Shown here: in pieces, positions 51,204 through 59,785 of the stretch
How positions within the stretch are numbered: the first letter of the stretch is position 1
Layout of the letters: each line of letters begins with the position of its first letter
Assembly: GCA_000824785.1 (NCBI GenBank)
Contig: CCNB01000043.1
Location: 108,130-172,129, forward strand
Source of the DNA: Mesorhizobium plurifarium
GTDB lineage: Bacteria > Pseudomonadota > Alphaproteobacteria > Rhizobiales > Rhizobiaceae
DNA: 64,000 bases
Direction: 5' to 3'
The notes under the pieces: generated by a model
Seen by the model: only the letters and a program-made list of their open reading frames with translations
Told to the model about the DNA's origin: nothing
The model's database searches: none
Position numbers and translations under genes: made by a program

Positions 51204-52142
51204 TCAACCTCTCAACGTCAGCGCGCCGGGCAGGATCTCGAAAGTCGCCGGAATCCGCCCCGGCGACTCGCCGTCGATATCGACCAGCGCGCCGTTCTTC
51301 TCGGCATCGCCCAAAGGCTCGACCAGCACCTTGCGGCCGCGCAGGATGGTGATCGCCGGATGATTGCGGTGACGCCCGCCATAAAGAAGCCGGATGTCTC
51401 TTATCAGGCCGAGCTTGTTCGCCGCCCGCACGATGACGATGTCGAACTGCCCATCCGACAGTTCGGCGTCGGGCGCGATCATCATGCCGCCGCCGAAGAA
51501 CTTGCCGTTGGCGACCGCCACCAGCGCCATGCGTGCCTCGACCGGCTCGCCATCGTCTATGGTGATCCTGACGTCCTGGAAGCGGTAGCGGATGAACTCC
51601 AGCACCGTGCGCCAAAAGAACAGCGCCTTGGTCGAGACCCTGCCCTTGCGCTTGTCGGCATTGACGGCGCGATCCGTCGCGCCGGACAGGCCGAGGCTGG
51701 CAATGTTGATGAAGTGGCGGCTGGCCAGCTTGCCATGATCGTCGATGTAACAGACCCGCCCGGCATCGACCTTCCGCGCCTTGGCATCCGCGATCTGCTT
51801 GATCGACGCGCCTATGGAGCGCGGCATGCCGAGCCCTCGCGCGAAGTCGATGCCGGTGCCGCAGGGCAGAAGTCCAAGCGCGCTTTCATGGCCGATCTCG
51901 TCCTGCGCCTGCAGCAGCCCGTCGGCCACCTCGCTGGCGGTGCCGTCGCCGCCGGCCGCGATCACCAGGTCGCACCCGCTCGCCGCGAGGTCGATCGCCA
52001 GCCGCTCGGCGTCGCCGGCGGCCTGCGTCTCACGCAGGTCGAAATCGCCGAAATTCGTCTTGAGCGATGCCGCCGCCTCCGCCCAATGCCGCTTGAGCCT
52101 GCCGCCGCCGGCAATCGGATTGAGCACCACCCCGACCTTCAA
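51204..52142 (-). CDS. diacylglycerol kinase family lipid kinase
   Basis: A 312-residue DAGK catalytic family protein: VGVVLNPIAGGGRLKRHWAE, VIAAGGDGTASEVADGLLQA, ALGLLPCGTGIDFARGLGMP and GALVDIDGESPGRIPATFEI (family C-terminal). It phosphorylates a lipid or sphingoid base with ATP. The start is a TTG at 52142 placed by GGGGGAGG five bases upstream; the frame extends further without a better start. It is monocistronic. Confidence 0.87.
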   Translation of the reverse strand: MKVGVVLNPIAGGGRLKRHWAEAAASLKTNFGDFDLRETQAAGDAERLAIDLAASGCDLVIAAGGDGTASEVADGLLQAQDEIGHESALGLLPCGTGIDFARGLGMPRSIGASIKQIADAKARKVDAGRVCYIDDHGKLASRHFINIASLGLSGATDRAVNADKRKGRVSTKALFFWRTVLEFIRYRFQDVRITIDDGEPVEARMALVAVANGKFFGGGMMIAPDAELSDGQFDIVIVRAANKLGLIRDIRLLYGGRHRNHPAITILRGRKVLVEPLGDAEKNGALVDIDGESPGRIPATFEILPGALTLRG

Positions 52143-52202
52143 ACCGACCTCCCCCGAGGCACGTCGCGTAAAAATGCGCGGTTGAGTTCGCGCCGGCGCC
52201 CA

Positions 52203-52235
52203 AACTCTTTTGCCGACCCGAACTCTTTTGCCGAC
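52203..52235. repeat. perfect 15-bp direct repeats upstream of the lipid kinase gene
   Basis: AACTCTTTTGCCGAC occurs twice, at 52203 and 52221, 18 bp apart, about 60-90 bp upstream of the kinase start. The rest of 52236-52430 shows no gene. The repeats could be a regulator's tandem binding site. Confidence 0.5.
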
Positions 52236-52429
52236 ATTGAAACGCGGACCGGGCGGCTGAGCAAGGCTCCAACATCCAAGGTCGCTAGAAAAGCGGGCAG
52301 GCTGTCTAAGGGGTTCGGCCGCCGAATTCCGAGGCTTTTGCCATTGGTCCCCGATAATCCCGCTATCCACAGGCACCCCGGCATTCCCTGAACCGCTTAC
52401 CCGGCGTACATTCAACTCATCTCAGGCGG

Positions 52430-52805
52430 CCACTGAACGCCCCAGCCGAAAGGCAAAAGCGCAAGGCGGATTTCCTGAGGCCCGTACGGCCCAGAACGAG
52501 AGCAGGTTCGCCTGCTGGAGGGACGGATGCCGAGACCTACGGGTGCCGCGGAAAGCGTGCCAACGCCGACGGCGGACCGATGCTGCCATGAAGGCCGGGA
52601 AAAACCTTCGATGGCACGCTGGGCGAAGCCCGCAAGGGTGGAGATCGGCGTGGTCTGGAACGGGAGCTGCCCTCGGGCGGCGACTGGCAGGACCGTCAAA
52701 ATCAAGGCTGGCCTGGCGCGACGACTTTACGGAAGTTGCTGCCTAAACCGGTTCCTGATCTGACAGGGAGGCGCTGGGAGAAATCCCAGCGCCGACTGTC
52801 TTTTT
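52430..52805 (+). ncRNA. candidate structured RNA of about 375 nt with terminator
   Basis: No credible protein frame fits this 0.4 kb. On the plus strand it has several hairpins: GCC GAAA GGC (52445-52454, GNRA loop), AGCAGG TTCG CCTGCT (52501-52516, UUCG loop), a 9-bp long-range stem AGCGTGCCA / TGGCACGCT (52554-52562 with 52612-52620) enclosing GAAGG / CCTTC and CGCCG / CGGCG, and a terminator at the end. GNRA and UUCG loops with nested stems are typical of a structured RNA. It does not fit RNase P, tmRNA, SRP or 6S RNA by their known motifs. The 5' end is not defined. Confidence 0.4.
52770..52805 (+). terminator. rho-independent terminator, orphan
   Basis: Perfect 10-bp stem GGCGCTGGGA / TCCCAGCGCC with GAAA loop, then GACTGTC and TTTTTT. 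No protein gene ends nearby on this strand, so it most likely ends a noncoding transcript from about 52430. Confidence 0.8.
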
Positions 52806-52970
52806 GGGGGTAGCCAAGCCTGCCTGAGACATTTCGGCCACAGTCGCCGGCTGAGCAACCTTCGGAAACGCCTCGTCATCCACATTTCACAATCGCGGCC
52901 AAATCCCGCCTTGTTCGGCGCGGATTGATGCAAGCGGGGTCGGGAGGGGTAATTTCGAAGGGACAAGACC

Positions 52971-53486
52971 GTGATCAAGACCGCCCTTGTCGCCATGACC
53001 ATCGTCGGCTGCGACTGCGACGCCAAGCTGTGCGAATATATCGGCGAGACGCCGGCCAAATGGGCGACGGTCGCCGAGTGCGAGGCGGCGATGAAGAGCC
53101 AGATGCTGCATCAGCGTAATTTCAACTATCCGCTGGTTTCAGGCATCTGCCGCGTCAAGGGCTCGGCCTCGTCCTCCGAGCTTGCCGCAAAAGCCTCCAG
53201 GCCGGATCTGAAGCCCAGGAATCGCGTCGTCGAAACCATCGCCTCGCTGCCGCCCGAGCTCGACCATCGCCCGAGCGCTCCGGTCGGCGGAACGGTAACC
53301 GCCGGCGAAACGGAATCGGCGAAGCCGGTCGCCTTCGATAGGTCGGTCGATGGCGGCCGCGCGGTGCTTTACCGCACGAAGGCCGGCTATGCCGTGGTCA
53401 AGACCGATCTCAGCCGCGCGGCCGGCGCAACGGTGGACGCGGCGAAGCGCTCGGCGACCTGGTTGGCGGGTCTGACGGGTCTTTGA
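52971..53486 (+). CDS. conserved hypothetical protein
   Basis: A 171-residue protein with a hydrophobic N-terminus (MIKTALVAMTIVGCDCDAKL), several cysteines and a segment WATVAECEAAMKSQM typical of a small periplasmic domain of unknown function in rhizobia; the rest is low complexity and Ala-rich. The start is GTG at 52971. No function can be assigned. Confidence 0.65.
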   Translation: MIKTALVAMTIVGCDCDAKLCEYIGETPAKWATVAECEAAMKSQMLHQRNFNYPLVSGICRVKGSASSSELAAKASRPDLKPRNRVVETIASLPPELDHRPSAPVGGTVTAGETESAKPVAFDRSVDGGRAVLYRTKAGYAVVKTDLSRAAGATVDAAKRSATWLAGLTGL

Positions 53487-53495
53487 TCCGGACCA

Positions 53496-54122
53496 CTATA
53501 GTTTAATTTTCAGGGTCTCCCAGAACTTGTCGATCAGCGGCTGTTCGGTCGCATTGTCCTGATCGCCGATGCGCGTGATGAAGAGCAGCCCCTGATCGGC
53601 GGTGCCGAAGCCGACGATCTCGAAATCCGCCCTGTCGGTGCGCGTCTTCACGATAGCCTTGAGGCCGGTCAGTTCCTTGCCGTCGGCAAGCTTGCGGGTC
53701 GTCGGCTGCTGCGTCAGCTGCCCGCCCGCCTGGACCGTTTCCTTGGTCATCTCCTGCAGCATCAGCTGGTTGAGGGAGACCGGGTTCATCTTGTCATATT
53801 TCTGCACCACGACGAGGGTGCCGAGCGCCGAAGCCATGAGATACTGCGCGATACCGTCGCCGAGATCGGTCTTGGTCACCGAATTGGTGCTCGGATGGAC
53901 GAAGGAGAATGTGCCGCCTGAGAAGGTGGCGAAATCATTGTGCTCGAGCCTTACCTTGCTGGTCTTGCCGCCGGGCAAGGATACGTCGACATCCTCGCCC
54001 GGATCGATGTCGACGCTCACGCCGTCGATCGTGAGCTTGAAGGCCTTCGGGTCCTCGGCACGGGTTGGCCCCGAGCAAAGCATGATCGCCGCGAGCGCCG
54101 CTGCCGCCAATCTCAGTCGCAT
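53496..54122 (-). CDS. secreted hypothetical protein
   Basis: A 208-residue protein with a signal peptide (MRLRLAAAALAAIMLCSGPT, cleavage near TRA-EDP) and a beta-rich mature part (FKLTIDGVSVDIDPGEDVDV, VRLEHNDFATFSGGTFSFVH, ADFEIVGFGTADQGLLFITR). It is convergent with the preceding gene by ten bases. The function is unknown. Confidence 0.75.
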   Translation of the reverse strand: MRLRLAAAALAAIMLCSGPTRAEDPKAFKLTIDGVSVDIDPGEDVDVSLPGGKTSKVRLEHNDFATFSGGTFSFVHPSTNSVTKTDLGDGIAQYLMASALGTLVVVQKYDKMNPVSLNQLMLQEMTKETVQAGGQLTQQPTTRKLADGKELTGLKAIVKTRTDRADFEIVGFGTADQGLLFITRIGDQDNATEQPLIDKFWETLKIKL

Positions 54123-54300
54123 ATCCTGTCCTCTCCGCGCTGTTCCGGTCACGGCGTTCGATGGCGGCCTCGTTTCGGCGGCCGAAGCCGCCTCTTATCA
54201 TTCCCCGATGACAATTGTCGTGGGCCGGTTCTCCGATTGATAAAGCCGACGCATTGCCCGAAGATAATACGCAAGGATATTGGCCTTGACCGGGGGTGTC

Positions 54301-54783
54301 ATGACAATTGCCGTTCGTATCGCGCTATGCCTGCTGCTGGCGCTCGTTCCTTTGCACGCCCGCGCGCAAAGCGACGACAAGGCCATGATGATCGCCTCCG
54401 ACGACGCCGAGATGGCGGCGGCGATCGAGAAGGCGCGATCCAGCCTCGATGAATTCCTGGCTTTATCCGACACTCCGCCGCCGGGAACCGACAAGTTCAA
54501 GCTGAAAGTGATGATCGCCGACGGCAATGCGACGGAGCATTTCTGGGTCATCCCCTTCAAGCGGACCGAGACCGGCTTCGTCGGCATATTGGCGAACGAG
54601 CCGGAAATCGTCCGCAACGTCGTCCTCGGCCAGAACATCGAATTCACCAGGGACGATATATCCGACTGGGGCTATACCAAAAACGGCCGTCAGGTCGGCA
54701 GCTTCACCGTCTGCGTGATGTTGAAGAAGATGTCGAAGGAGGAGGCCGAGTACATGCGCACCCAATACGGCTTCGACTGCTGA
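54301..54783 (+). CDS. secreted DUF2314 (YegJ-like) protein
   Basis: A 160-residue protein: signal peptide (MTIAVRIALCLLLALVPLHA, cleavage near ARA-QSD), then the DUF2314 domain with MAAAIEKARSSLDEFLALSD, KVMIADGNATEHFWVIPF, VGILANEPEIVRNVVLGQNI, DISDWGYTKNGRQVGSF. The function is unknown. It is convergent with the DUF3137 gene, with four bases between stops. Confidence 0.8.
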   Translation: MTIAVRIALCLLLALVPLHARAQSDDKAMMIASDDAEMAAAIEKARSSLDEFLALSDTPPPGTDKFKLKVMIADGNATEHFWVIPFKRTETGFVGILANEPEIVRNVVLGQNIEFTRDDISDWGYTKNGRQVGSFTVCVMLKKMSKEEAEYMRTQYGFDC

Positions 54784-54786
54784 GGT

Positions 54787-55758
54787 CTATCCGCTCACTT
54801 CATCCCTCGCGCCGATCTTGCGCACCAGCGCCGCGGTGGCCAGCATGGCGCCGAGATCGGTGATCATCGGCGCGACATGCGCGTTGTAATCGATCAGCTG
54901 CGAGATATCCGGAAGCTCGAAGAAGTTCTTCGACCGCGGCATCAACAGAAAGCCGTCGCTGCCGCTGAGCGCCACCCGCGCCTGGTCGTAGGGCCATGTC
55001 TCGCGCAACCAGGTCAGCGCCTGCGCCATCCGGCCGGTCACCAGCGGCCGCGCCGCCTCGACATTGTCGGTGCGGAATTCATAGGTGTCGTCGAGGTCGT
55101 CGACGCCGGAAGACAGCTCCTGCATCTTCGAGGCGAACATGCCGCGGAAGAAGTGCGTTACCTTGCCGGCCTTGCGCGCCGCGACCAGTGTTCCCGGGAA
55201 CGGCTCGATGGTCTCGAAGGCGACGATGACGCCCTTGAAGGCGGTCGTCTCGCTTTTGCCGGAGCCTTCCCAAAGTCTCGCCTCGTAGAGCTCGAACGGA
55301 AAATCCTCGTAGCGTCCGGAAATGACGTCGTCGAAGCTCTGCCGGCTGAAAGCGGCGACGGTTTCGCGCGGCATCCTGTCGAAGGAGCTCGGCCGCGCGC
55401 CATGTTGGTAGCGCACGTCGCGCACGAAGCCGAAGATCATCGGCAGCAGCGTGTCGCGGAAGGATTGCTGCAGCCGGGTCGCCGGCCTCAGCGCCTGGAA
55501 ATAGAGCAGCACCGCGGCGGCCAGGCCGCCGAGATAGAGAAAGACATGCGGCGTCGAGAGCCATTGTTCGTGAGGATCGGCGGCGGCGTTGAACAGCCAG
55601 GCAATGAGCGCGACGAAGACGACGACCAGGCCGACGAACACCGGCACCCGCCAGCGCACCTGCCGCTGGACCGACGCCCGTTTCGCCTCATAGTCCTCGA
55701 TGCCGTGCCTGATGCCCGCGATCACCGCCTCGCTCGGCATGAAATCCGCTGCTTCCAT
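54787..55758 (-). CDS. DUF3137 membrane protein
   Basis: A 323-residue protein with two hydrophobic helices near the N-terminus (VPVFVGLVVVFVALIAWLFN, VFLYLGGLAAAVLLYFQALR) and a DUF3137 domain: YEDFPFELYEARLWEGSGKS, FKGVIVAFETIEPFPGTLVA, FRTDNVEAARPLVTGRMAQA, DGFLLMPRSKNFFELPDI. The function is unknown. The ATG at 55758 has GGGGGTGGCC ahead. Confidence 0.8.
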   Translation of the reverse strand: MEAADFMPSEAVIAGIRHGIEDYEAKRASVQRQVRWRVPVFVGLVVVFVALIAWLFNAAADPHEQWLSTPHVFLYLGGLAAAVLLYFQALRPATRLQQSFRDTLLPMIFGFVRDVRYQHGARPSSFDRMPRETVAAFSRQSFDDVISGRYEDFPFELYEARLWEGSGKSETTAFKGVIVAFETIEPFPGTLVAARKAGKVTHFFRGMFASKMQELSSGVDDLDDTYEFRTDNVEAARPLVTGRMAQALTWLRETWPYDQARVALSGSDGFLLMPRSKNFFELPDISQLIDYNAHVAPMITDLGAMLATAALVRKIGARDEVSG

Positions 55759-55839
55759 GGCCACCCCCGGCCGCCGCTGAGATGCGGCCATGATAGCGCT
55801 TTTCACGCGAAAGTCGCCTGCGCTCGCTGCGGTCGGCGG

Positions 55840-56883
55840 CTAGGCCTGCGACATTGGAAAAATCGCCTCCAGCCGGGCCGCGACCCGGTGCTTGAGCGCG
55901 CCATCCAAAGCCTCGACCGGCACCAGCCGCTCATGACCTCTATCGGCGAGGCGCATGAAGAAATGCTGCCGGTAGGCGGCTATGGCGCCGCGCGTGGCGG
56001 CATCGGCGCTGACATCGACAATAAGAATGGAGCCGATGCGCCCGGGCCATAGCTGCCTGGCAAGGGCCGTTCCGAGGAAATCGCCAAGCCCATAGGCGAT
56101 CACGCTGTCGCCGATGCGCTCGATGGGCTGCAAGACATGAGCGTGGTGCCCGGCGATCAGCCGGGCGCCATGATCGGCCAGCCGCCTCGCCAGCGCTCGG
56201 GTCTCCGGCCTCGGAAAGTGCCGGAACTCCCAGTCCCAATGCGGCACGGCGCAGGTGAGGTCGATGCCGGAAACGGCGGCGCGCGGCCATTCGGCGGCAT
56301 GCATCGAGATGCGTTCTTCGAACGGCGCGGCGCCCGTGTTGCGCCAGAGCGTGAAAGCCGCAAAGCCGATCGTCAGCGATCCGGCCGCATGACGCTGGAC
56401 AGGTCCGCCGGCAACCGTGCCGATGGTTCGGATCCCGAGCCGGCTCAGCGCCGCAAGCGTTTCCTCGAAACCGGCGATGCCCTGATCGAGTATGTGGTTG
56501 TTGGCCAGGGACAGAACGAGCCTGCCGCGCGCGATGCCGGCGGCTGCGAGCGCATCGGCCAGGAAACGCTCGCTCATCGCATGATGCGTGCCGAGCCGTG
56601 TGCCCATCGCCGCATATGCGCGCTCGACGATCGGACTTTCGCAATTGCCGACCACGAGGTCGGCGGACGAAAGCAGCGTCGTGATTGCCGGAGCGCATTC
56701 CGGCGCATCGCGATTGGCAACCGCAGAGATGTCGCCGACGAAGGCCAGCCGCACCGTCCGCCTGGGCTTCGGATCGAGCAACACCGCCGCGGACGCCGTA
56801 AACCCGCTTCTGTCGCCGCCAAGCGACGGTCTCAGCAGGCGCGGCAGCCACGACAGTTTGTAGGCAAGCGGATAGTTCGACAC
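55840..56883 (-). CDS. CapA family (PgsA-like) metallophosphatase
   Basis: A 347-residue protein: VRLAFVGDISAVANRDAPEC, VVGNCESPIVERAYAAMG, LSLANNHILDQGIAGFEETL, AGHHAHVLQPIERIGDSVIA then YGLGDF match the CapA/metallophosphatase motifs (GD, GN, NNH, GHHAH). CapA-type proteins are linked to polyglutamate or capsule synthesis; members in rhizobia are of unknown substrate. The start GTG at 56883 is taken. It shows no signal peptide. Confidence 0.85.
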   Translation of the reverse strand: MSNYPLAYKLSWLPRLLRPSLGGDRSGFTASAAVLLDPKPRRTVRLAFVGDISAVANRDAPECAPAITTLLSSADLVVGNCESPIVERAYAAMGTRLGTHHAMSERFLADALAAAGIARGRLVLSLANNHILDQGIAGFEETLAALSRLGIRTIGTVAGGPVQRHAAGSLTIGFAAFTLWRNTGAAPFEERISMHAAEWPRAAVSGIDLTCAVPHWDWEFRHFPRPETRALARRLADHGARLIAGHHAHVLQPIERIGDSVIAYGLGDFLGTALARQLWPGRIGSILIVDVSADAATRGAIAAYRQHFFMRLADRGHERLVPVEALDGALKHRVAARLEAIFPMSQA

Positions 56884-56984
56884 GGGCCCATCCAGTTTCG
56901 ACCTGTGTAGACTGTCTGGCAGGCCGGTTGAAGCGGGTCACCCCGCGACCGAAATGCGTGTATGCTCGCCGGCAGTGGAGGGCG

Positions 56985-58241
56985 ATGACGATGCTTAGAG
57001 CGATCCTTGCAGCAGTCTTGTTTGCAGTCCTGCCGGCGTCCTTCGCCTGGGCGGAGATGCCGGACGCAGCCAAGTCCATGTTCGAGGCAAAGAGCGTGGC
57101 CGACCGGAACACGGCGCTGTCGACGCTGGAATCGGCAGCGGCGAAGGACCCGGCCTCGGCCTATGCGGCTGGCGCCGGCGAATTCTTCACCGCGCTCGAG
57201 CTTCTCGCCGGCGGCCTGCATCGCCACGGTTTCGAGAGCCCGAAATCCTTCATGCTGCCGCTGATGCAGTTGCCCGTGCCCGACAACCCCAACCCGCAGC
57301 CGCTGACCTACGAAGAATTCCGCGCCATCCTGGTCGCCTTCCGCGACCGGCTCGAAAAATCCGCCGCCACGCTAGGCTCCGTGCCAAAAGATGCCGACAT
57401 CGGCATGGTCGTCGATCTCACCCGCGCCGGCATCGATCTCAACGAAGACGGCACGATTGCGCCGGACGAAAGCTTCGCCGCGATCATGGCGTCGCTCTCA
57501 CGCGGCGGCATCGACACCAGCAATGCGGCGCCTTCGCTCACCTTCCGCTTCGACCGCGCCGACGGTTTCTGGCTGCAAGGCTATGCGGAATTCCTGATGG
57601 CACAGGCCGATTTCTGGCTGGCGCATGATTTCCGCAATGCCTTCGACGGCTCGTTCCACATGCTGTTCCCGCGCGCCAAGCTGCCGCTGCAGGACGCGCT
57701 GGTGCCGCTGGACGGCGGCATGAGCGGCAACATGTTCGCCTCGGAATGGCGCTTCGCCGACTTCATCTCGCTGGTGCATCTCGTCAACTGGCCGGTGATC
57801 GAGCCGGAACGCCGGCAGGCCGCGCGCCGCCACCTGCTGGAGATGATCCGGCTGTCGCGCGAGGACTGGAAAGCGATCCTGGCCGAAACCGACAATGACC
57901 GCGAATGGCTGCCGGGACCGCAGCAGAAAGGCGTCAACCCGCTGACCGGCCTCGAGGTCGGCGAAGAACAGGTGCAGGCCTGGCTCGCCACGCTGACTTT
58001 GGCCGAGGACCTTCTCGAAGGCCGCGCGCTGCTGCCGCATTTCCGCATCGCCGGCAAGGGCATCAACATGAAGCGCTTCTTCGACGAGCCGAAACCCTTT
58101 GACCTCGTGCTGTCGATCACCGGCCCCGGCATCGCGCCCTATCTCGAAAGCGGCAGGATCCTCAGCAGCGACGATTTCGACCAGATCCAGCGCGAGTTCG
58201 GCGGCGCCGGCTTTTTGACCTTCGCGCTGTGGTTCAATTGA
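56985..58241 (+). CDS. large secreted hypothetical protein
   Basis: A 418-residue exported protein: signal peptide (MTMLRAILAAVLFAVLPASF, cleavage near AWA-EMP), then a mostly helical domain with no motif I recognise. A calcium-binding-like loop, DLNEDGTIAPDESFA (EF-hand-like), occurs near residue 155. It is divergent from the CapA gene. No function can be assigned. Confidence 0.75.
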   Translation: MTMLRAILAAVLFAVLPASFAWAEMPDAAKSMFEAKSVADRNTALSTLESAAAKDPASAYAAGAGEFFTALELLAGGLHRHGFESPKSFMLPLMQLPVPDNPNPQPLTYEEFRAILVAFRDRLEKSAATLGSVPKDADIGMVVDLTRAGIDLNEDGTIAPDESFAAIMASLSRGGIDTSNAAPSLTFRFDRADGFWLQGYAEFLMAQADFWLAHDFRNAFDGSFHMLFPRAKLPLQDALVPLDGGMSGNMFASEWRFADFISLVHLVNWPVIEPERRQAARRHLLEMIRLSREDWKAILAETDNDREWLPGPQQKGVNPLTGLEVGEEQVQAWLATLTLAEDLLEGRALLPHFRIAGKGINMKRFFDEPKPFDLVLSITGPGIAPYLESGRILSSDDFDQIQREFGGAGFLTFALWFN

Positions 58242-58247
58242 GTCTCG

Positions 58248-58422
58248 GGTTCCTCGCCCCCATGAAATGGGGGAGAGGTGGCTCGGCGAAGCCGAGACGG
58301 AGAGGGGAGCGCCGGCTCGGGCGGCGAAAGCGCCTCAAGGAGAAGGGCTTCTGCCTTACGAAGCCCCCTCTCCGTCCGCTTCGCGGACAGCTCTCCCCCG
58401 CCTCTGGCGGGGGCGAGGAACC
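58248..58422. repeat. palindromic repeat element, family D
   Basis: Terminal inverted repeats GGTTCCTCGCCCC (58248-58260) and GGGGCGAGGAACC (58410-58422) are perfect. Inside, each arm has a hairpin: CTCGGCGAAGCCGAG on the left and GTCCGCTTCGCGGAC on the right. It resembles the dispersed rhizobial intergenic repeats; the truncated element at the window's right edge appears to be a relative. Confidence 0.75.
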
Positions 58423-58458
58423 GAACCTTCGAGGTTGGCGCCAACTCATAGGCTATTG

Positions 58459-59682
58459 TCAGAAAATAGCCCCCTGATAGAGCACCGCTTCCGCCTCCTC
58501 CGGCGCGAAGCGCCGCGCCAAAGTGCGGAAGGCGCTGTGGACGCCGTCGCGGTCGAGGTTGCAGCTTCTGAGATGGCGGACGGCCAGTGTCGGATCAAAT
58601 GCGGTGCGGCCGTGCAGGACCCGCTGATTGTCGAAGACCAGCACCTCGCCGGGCTGCAGCTGGTGCTGGAACTGGTTCGCCGGATCGCAGATCAGCCGCG
58701 TCAGCTCGGCAAGCGCCTCGATCAGATCGTCGATCTCCCCGATGGAACCGACCTGCGGCGCTAGGCAGCGGTCGTTGTAGCGTATGCCGGTGACGGCGCC
58801 GCTCACGTCGAGGCTGATGACATGCGCCTCGGCGCTGAAGAACACTTGGCCGGCATGCTCGCGATGGAAAGTGACGCCATGACGGGTCAGCTGGTCGAAG
58901 AGTTCCGGTCTGTTCCTGCGCATCTGCGCGGCGACCTGGAAACCATCGACCATCAGCGATGTGCCGCCGCTGCCGGCGCCGGTCCTGATCGCGTGGAAGA
59001 AGATGAAGCCCGGCGGCGAATAGCGGAACGGCTCGTCCGTGTGCGGGATCTGCGCGCGCGCCGTCTCTCCGGCGACTCGCGCGTCGGGCCGGGAGATGAG
59101 ATCGAACACCTTGCCGTAGCTGGTCTCGCGTACCGGGCCATAGCGGCCGGCGACACGCAGCGTCGCCTCGGGTTCGGCCGGGACGCCCGTCAGCATGGCG
59201 ATGCCATGGTCGCGCAAGGCGCGCAGGGATTGGAAAAGCGCCTCGTCGTCCTCGACCACGGCGTCGAAGGCGAAACGGCGGAGCCGAGCCGCGAGGTCGC
59301 TGCTCCACAGGTCCGGCCGAAAGCGTGGCGCGCCAAGGCGTGCGGCCTGCCCGGCATGAGCGGCCAGAAAACCCGCCGCGAAGCGCGAGGCGTGGCCGTC
59401 CTGCCAGACTACATCCATCGTCCCGCCCGACGAGATCTCGATCGACGTTGCCCGGACATCGGCGGGAACGTCGGCCGGTGTCAGCCAGCGTTTCCCGGAA
59501 GCGGTATCACCGCATATCTCGCATTCGCAGGCGAGCCGCAGCCACCGCGTCGATAGCTGTCCGGCGCTGCCGTCATCGAATTCCACCGCGATGCGTGTTC
59601 CTTTGTTGCGCATCGCTCGCAATGAGCGCTGTGCCTCAAGAGCCCGACCGACGGGGACTGACTGCGTTTGTGTATCGAGCAA
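58459..59682 (-). CDS. DUF971-TauD type Fe(II)/2-oxoglutarate dioxygenase
   Basis: A 407-residue protein with an N-terminal DUF971-like zinc module (CECEIC, C52/C54/C57) and a TauD/gamma-butyrobetaine hydroxylase domain. Iron ligands are H214 and D216 in PHTDEPFR and H357 in VLHGRTAFD; R369 or R372 would bind 2-oxoglutarate. The fusion is that of gamma-butyrobetaine and trimethyllysine hydroxylases; the substrate here is unknown. The start TTG at 59682 is supported by AGGAGGCTTCACC. It is divergent from a LysR gene. Confidence 0.88.
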   Translation of the reverse strand: MLDTQTQSVPVGRALEAQRSLRAMRNKGTRIAVEFDDGSAGQLSTRWLRLACECEICGDTASGKRWLTPADVPADVRATSIEISSGGTMDVVWQDGHASRFAAGFLAAHAGQAARLGAPRFRPDLWSSDLAARLRRFAFDAVVEDDEALFQSLRALRDHGIAMLTGVPAEPEATLRVAGRYGPVRETSYGKVFDLISRPDARVAGETARAQIPHTDEPFRYSPPGFIFFHAIRTGAGSGGTSLMVDGFQVAAQMRRNRPELFDQLTRHGVTFHREHAGQVFFSAEAHVISLDVSGAVTGIRYNDRCLAPQVGSIGEIDDLIEALAELTRLICDPANQFQHQLQPGEVLVFDNQRVLHGRTAFDPTLAVRHLRSCNLDRDGVHSAFRTLARRFAPEEAEAVLYQGAIF

Positions 59683-59742
59683 GGTGAAGCCTCCTTGGAT
59701 TGAATGGACTTCAACAAGGCTAGGTCTGTGGTGGTTCGATTT

Positions 59743-59756
59743 GCAAACGAGTTTGC
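59743..59756. promoter_or_regulatory. LysR-type operator between the TauD-like gene and its regulator
   Basis: GCAAACGAGTTTGC, a palindrome with 6-bp arms and a 2-bp centre, lies mid-way between the divergent TauD-type and LysR genes. It matches the T-N11-A pattern of LysR sites and is the best candidate operator. Confidence 0.55.
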
Positions 59757-59785
59757 TTTCGCAAGTTTTGAGGTAAGCTCAATCC

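Noticed and set aside
52430..52805. RNase P RNA, tmRNA, SRP RNA or 6S RNA
   Set aside because: Lacks GAGGAAAGUCCGGGC-type P4 motif, tmRNA tag codons and TPsiC arm, the SRP GGAAGCAGCC loop and the 6S bubble pattern.
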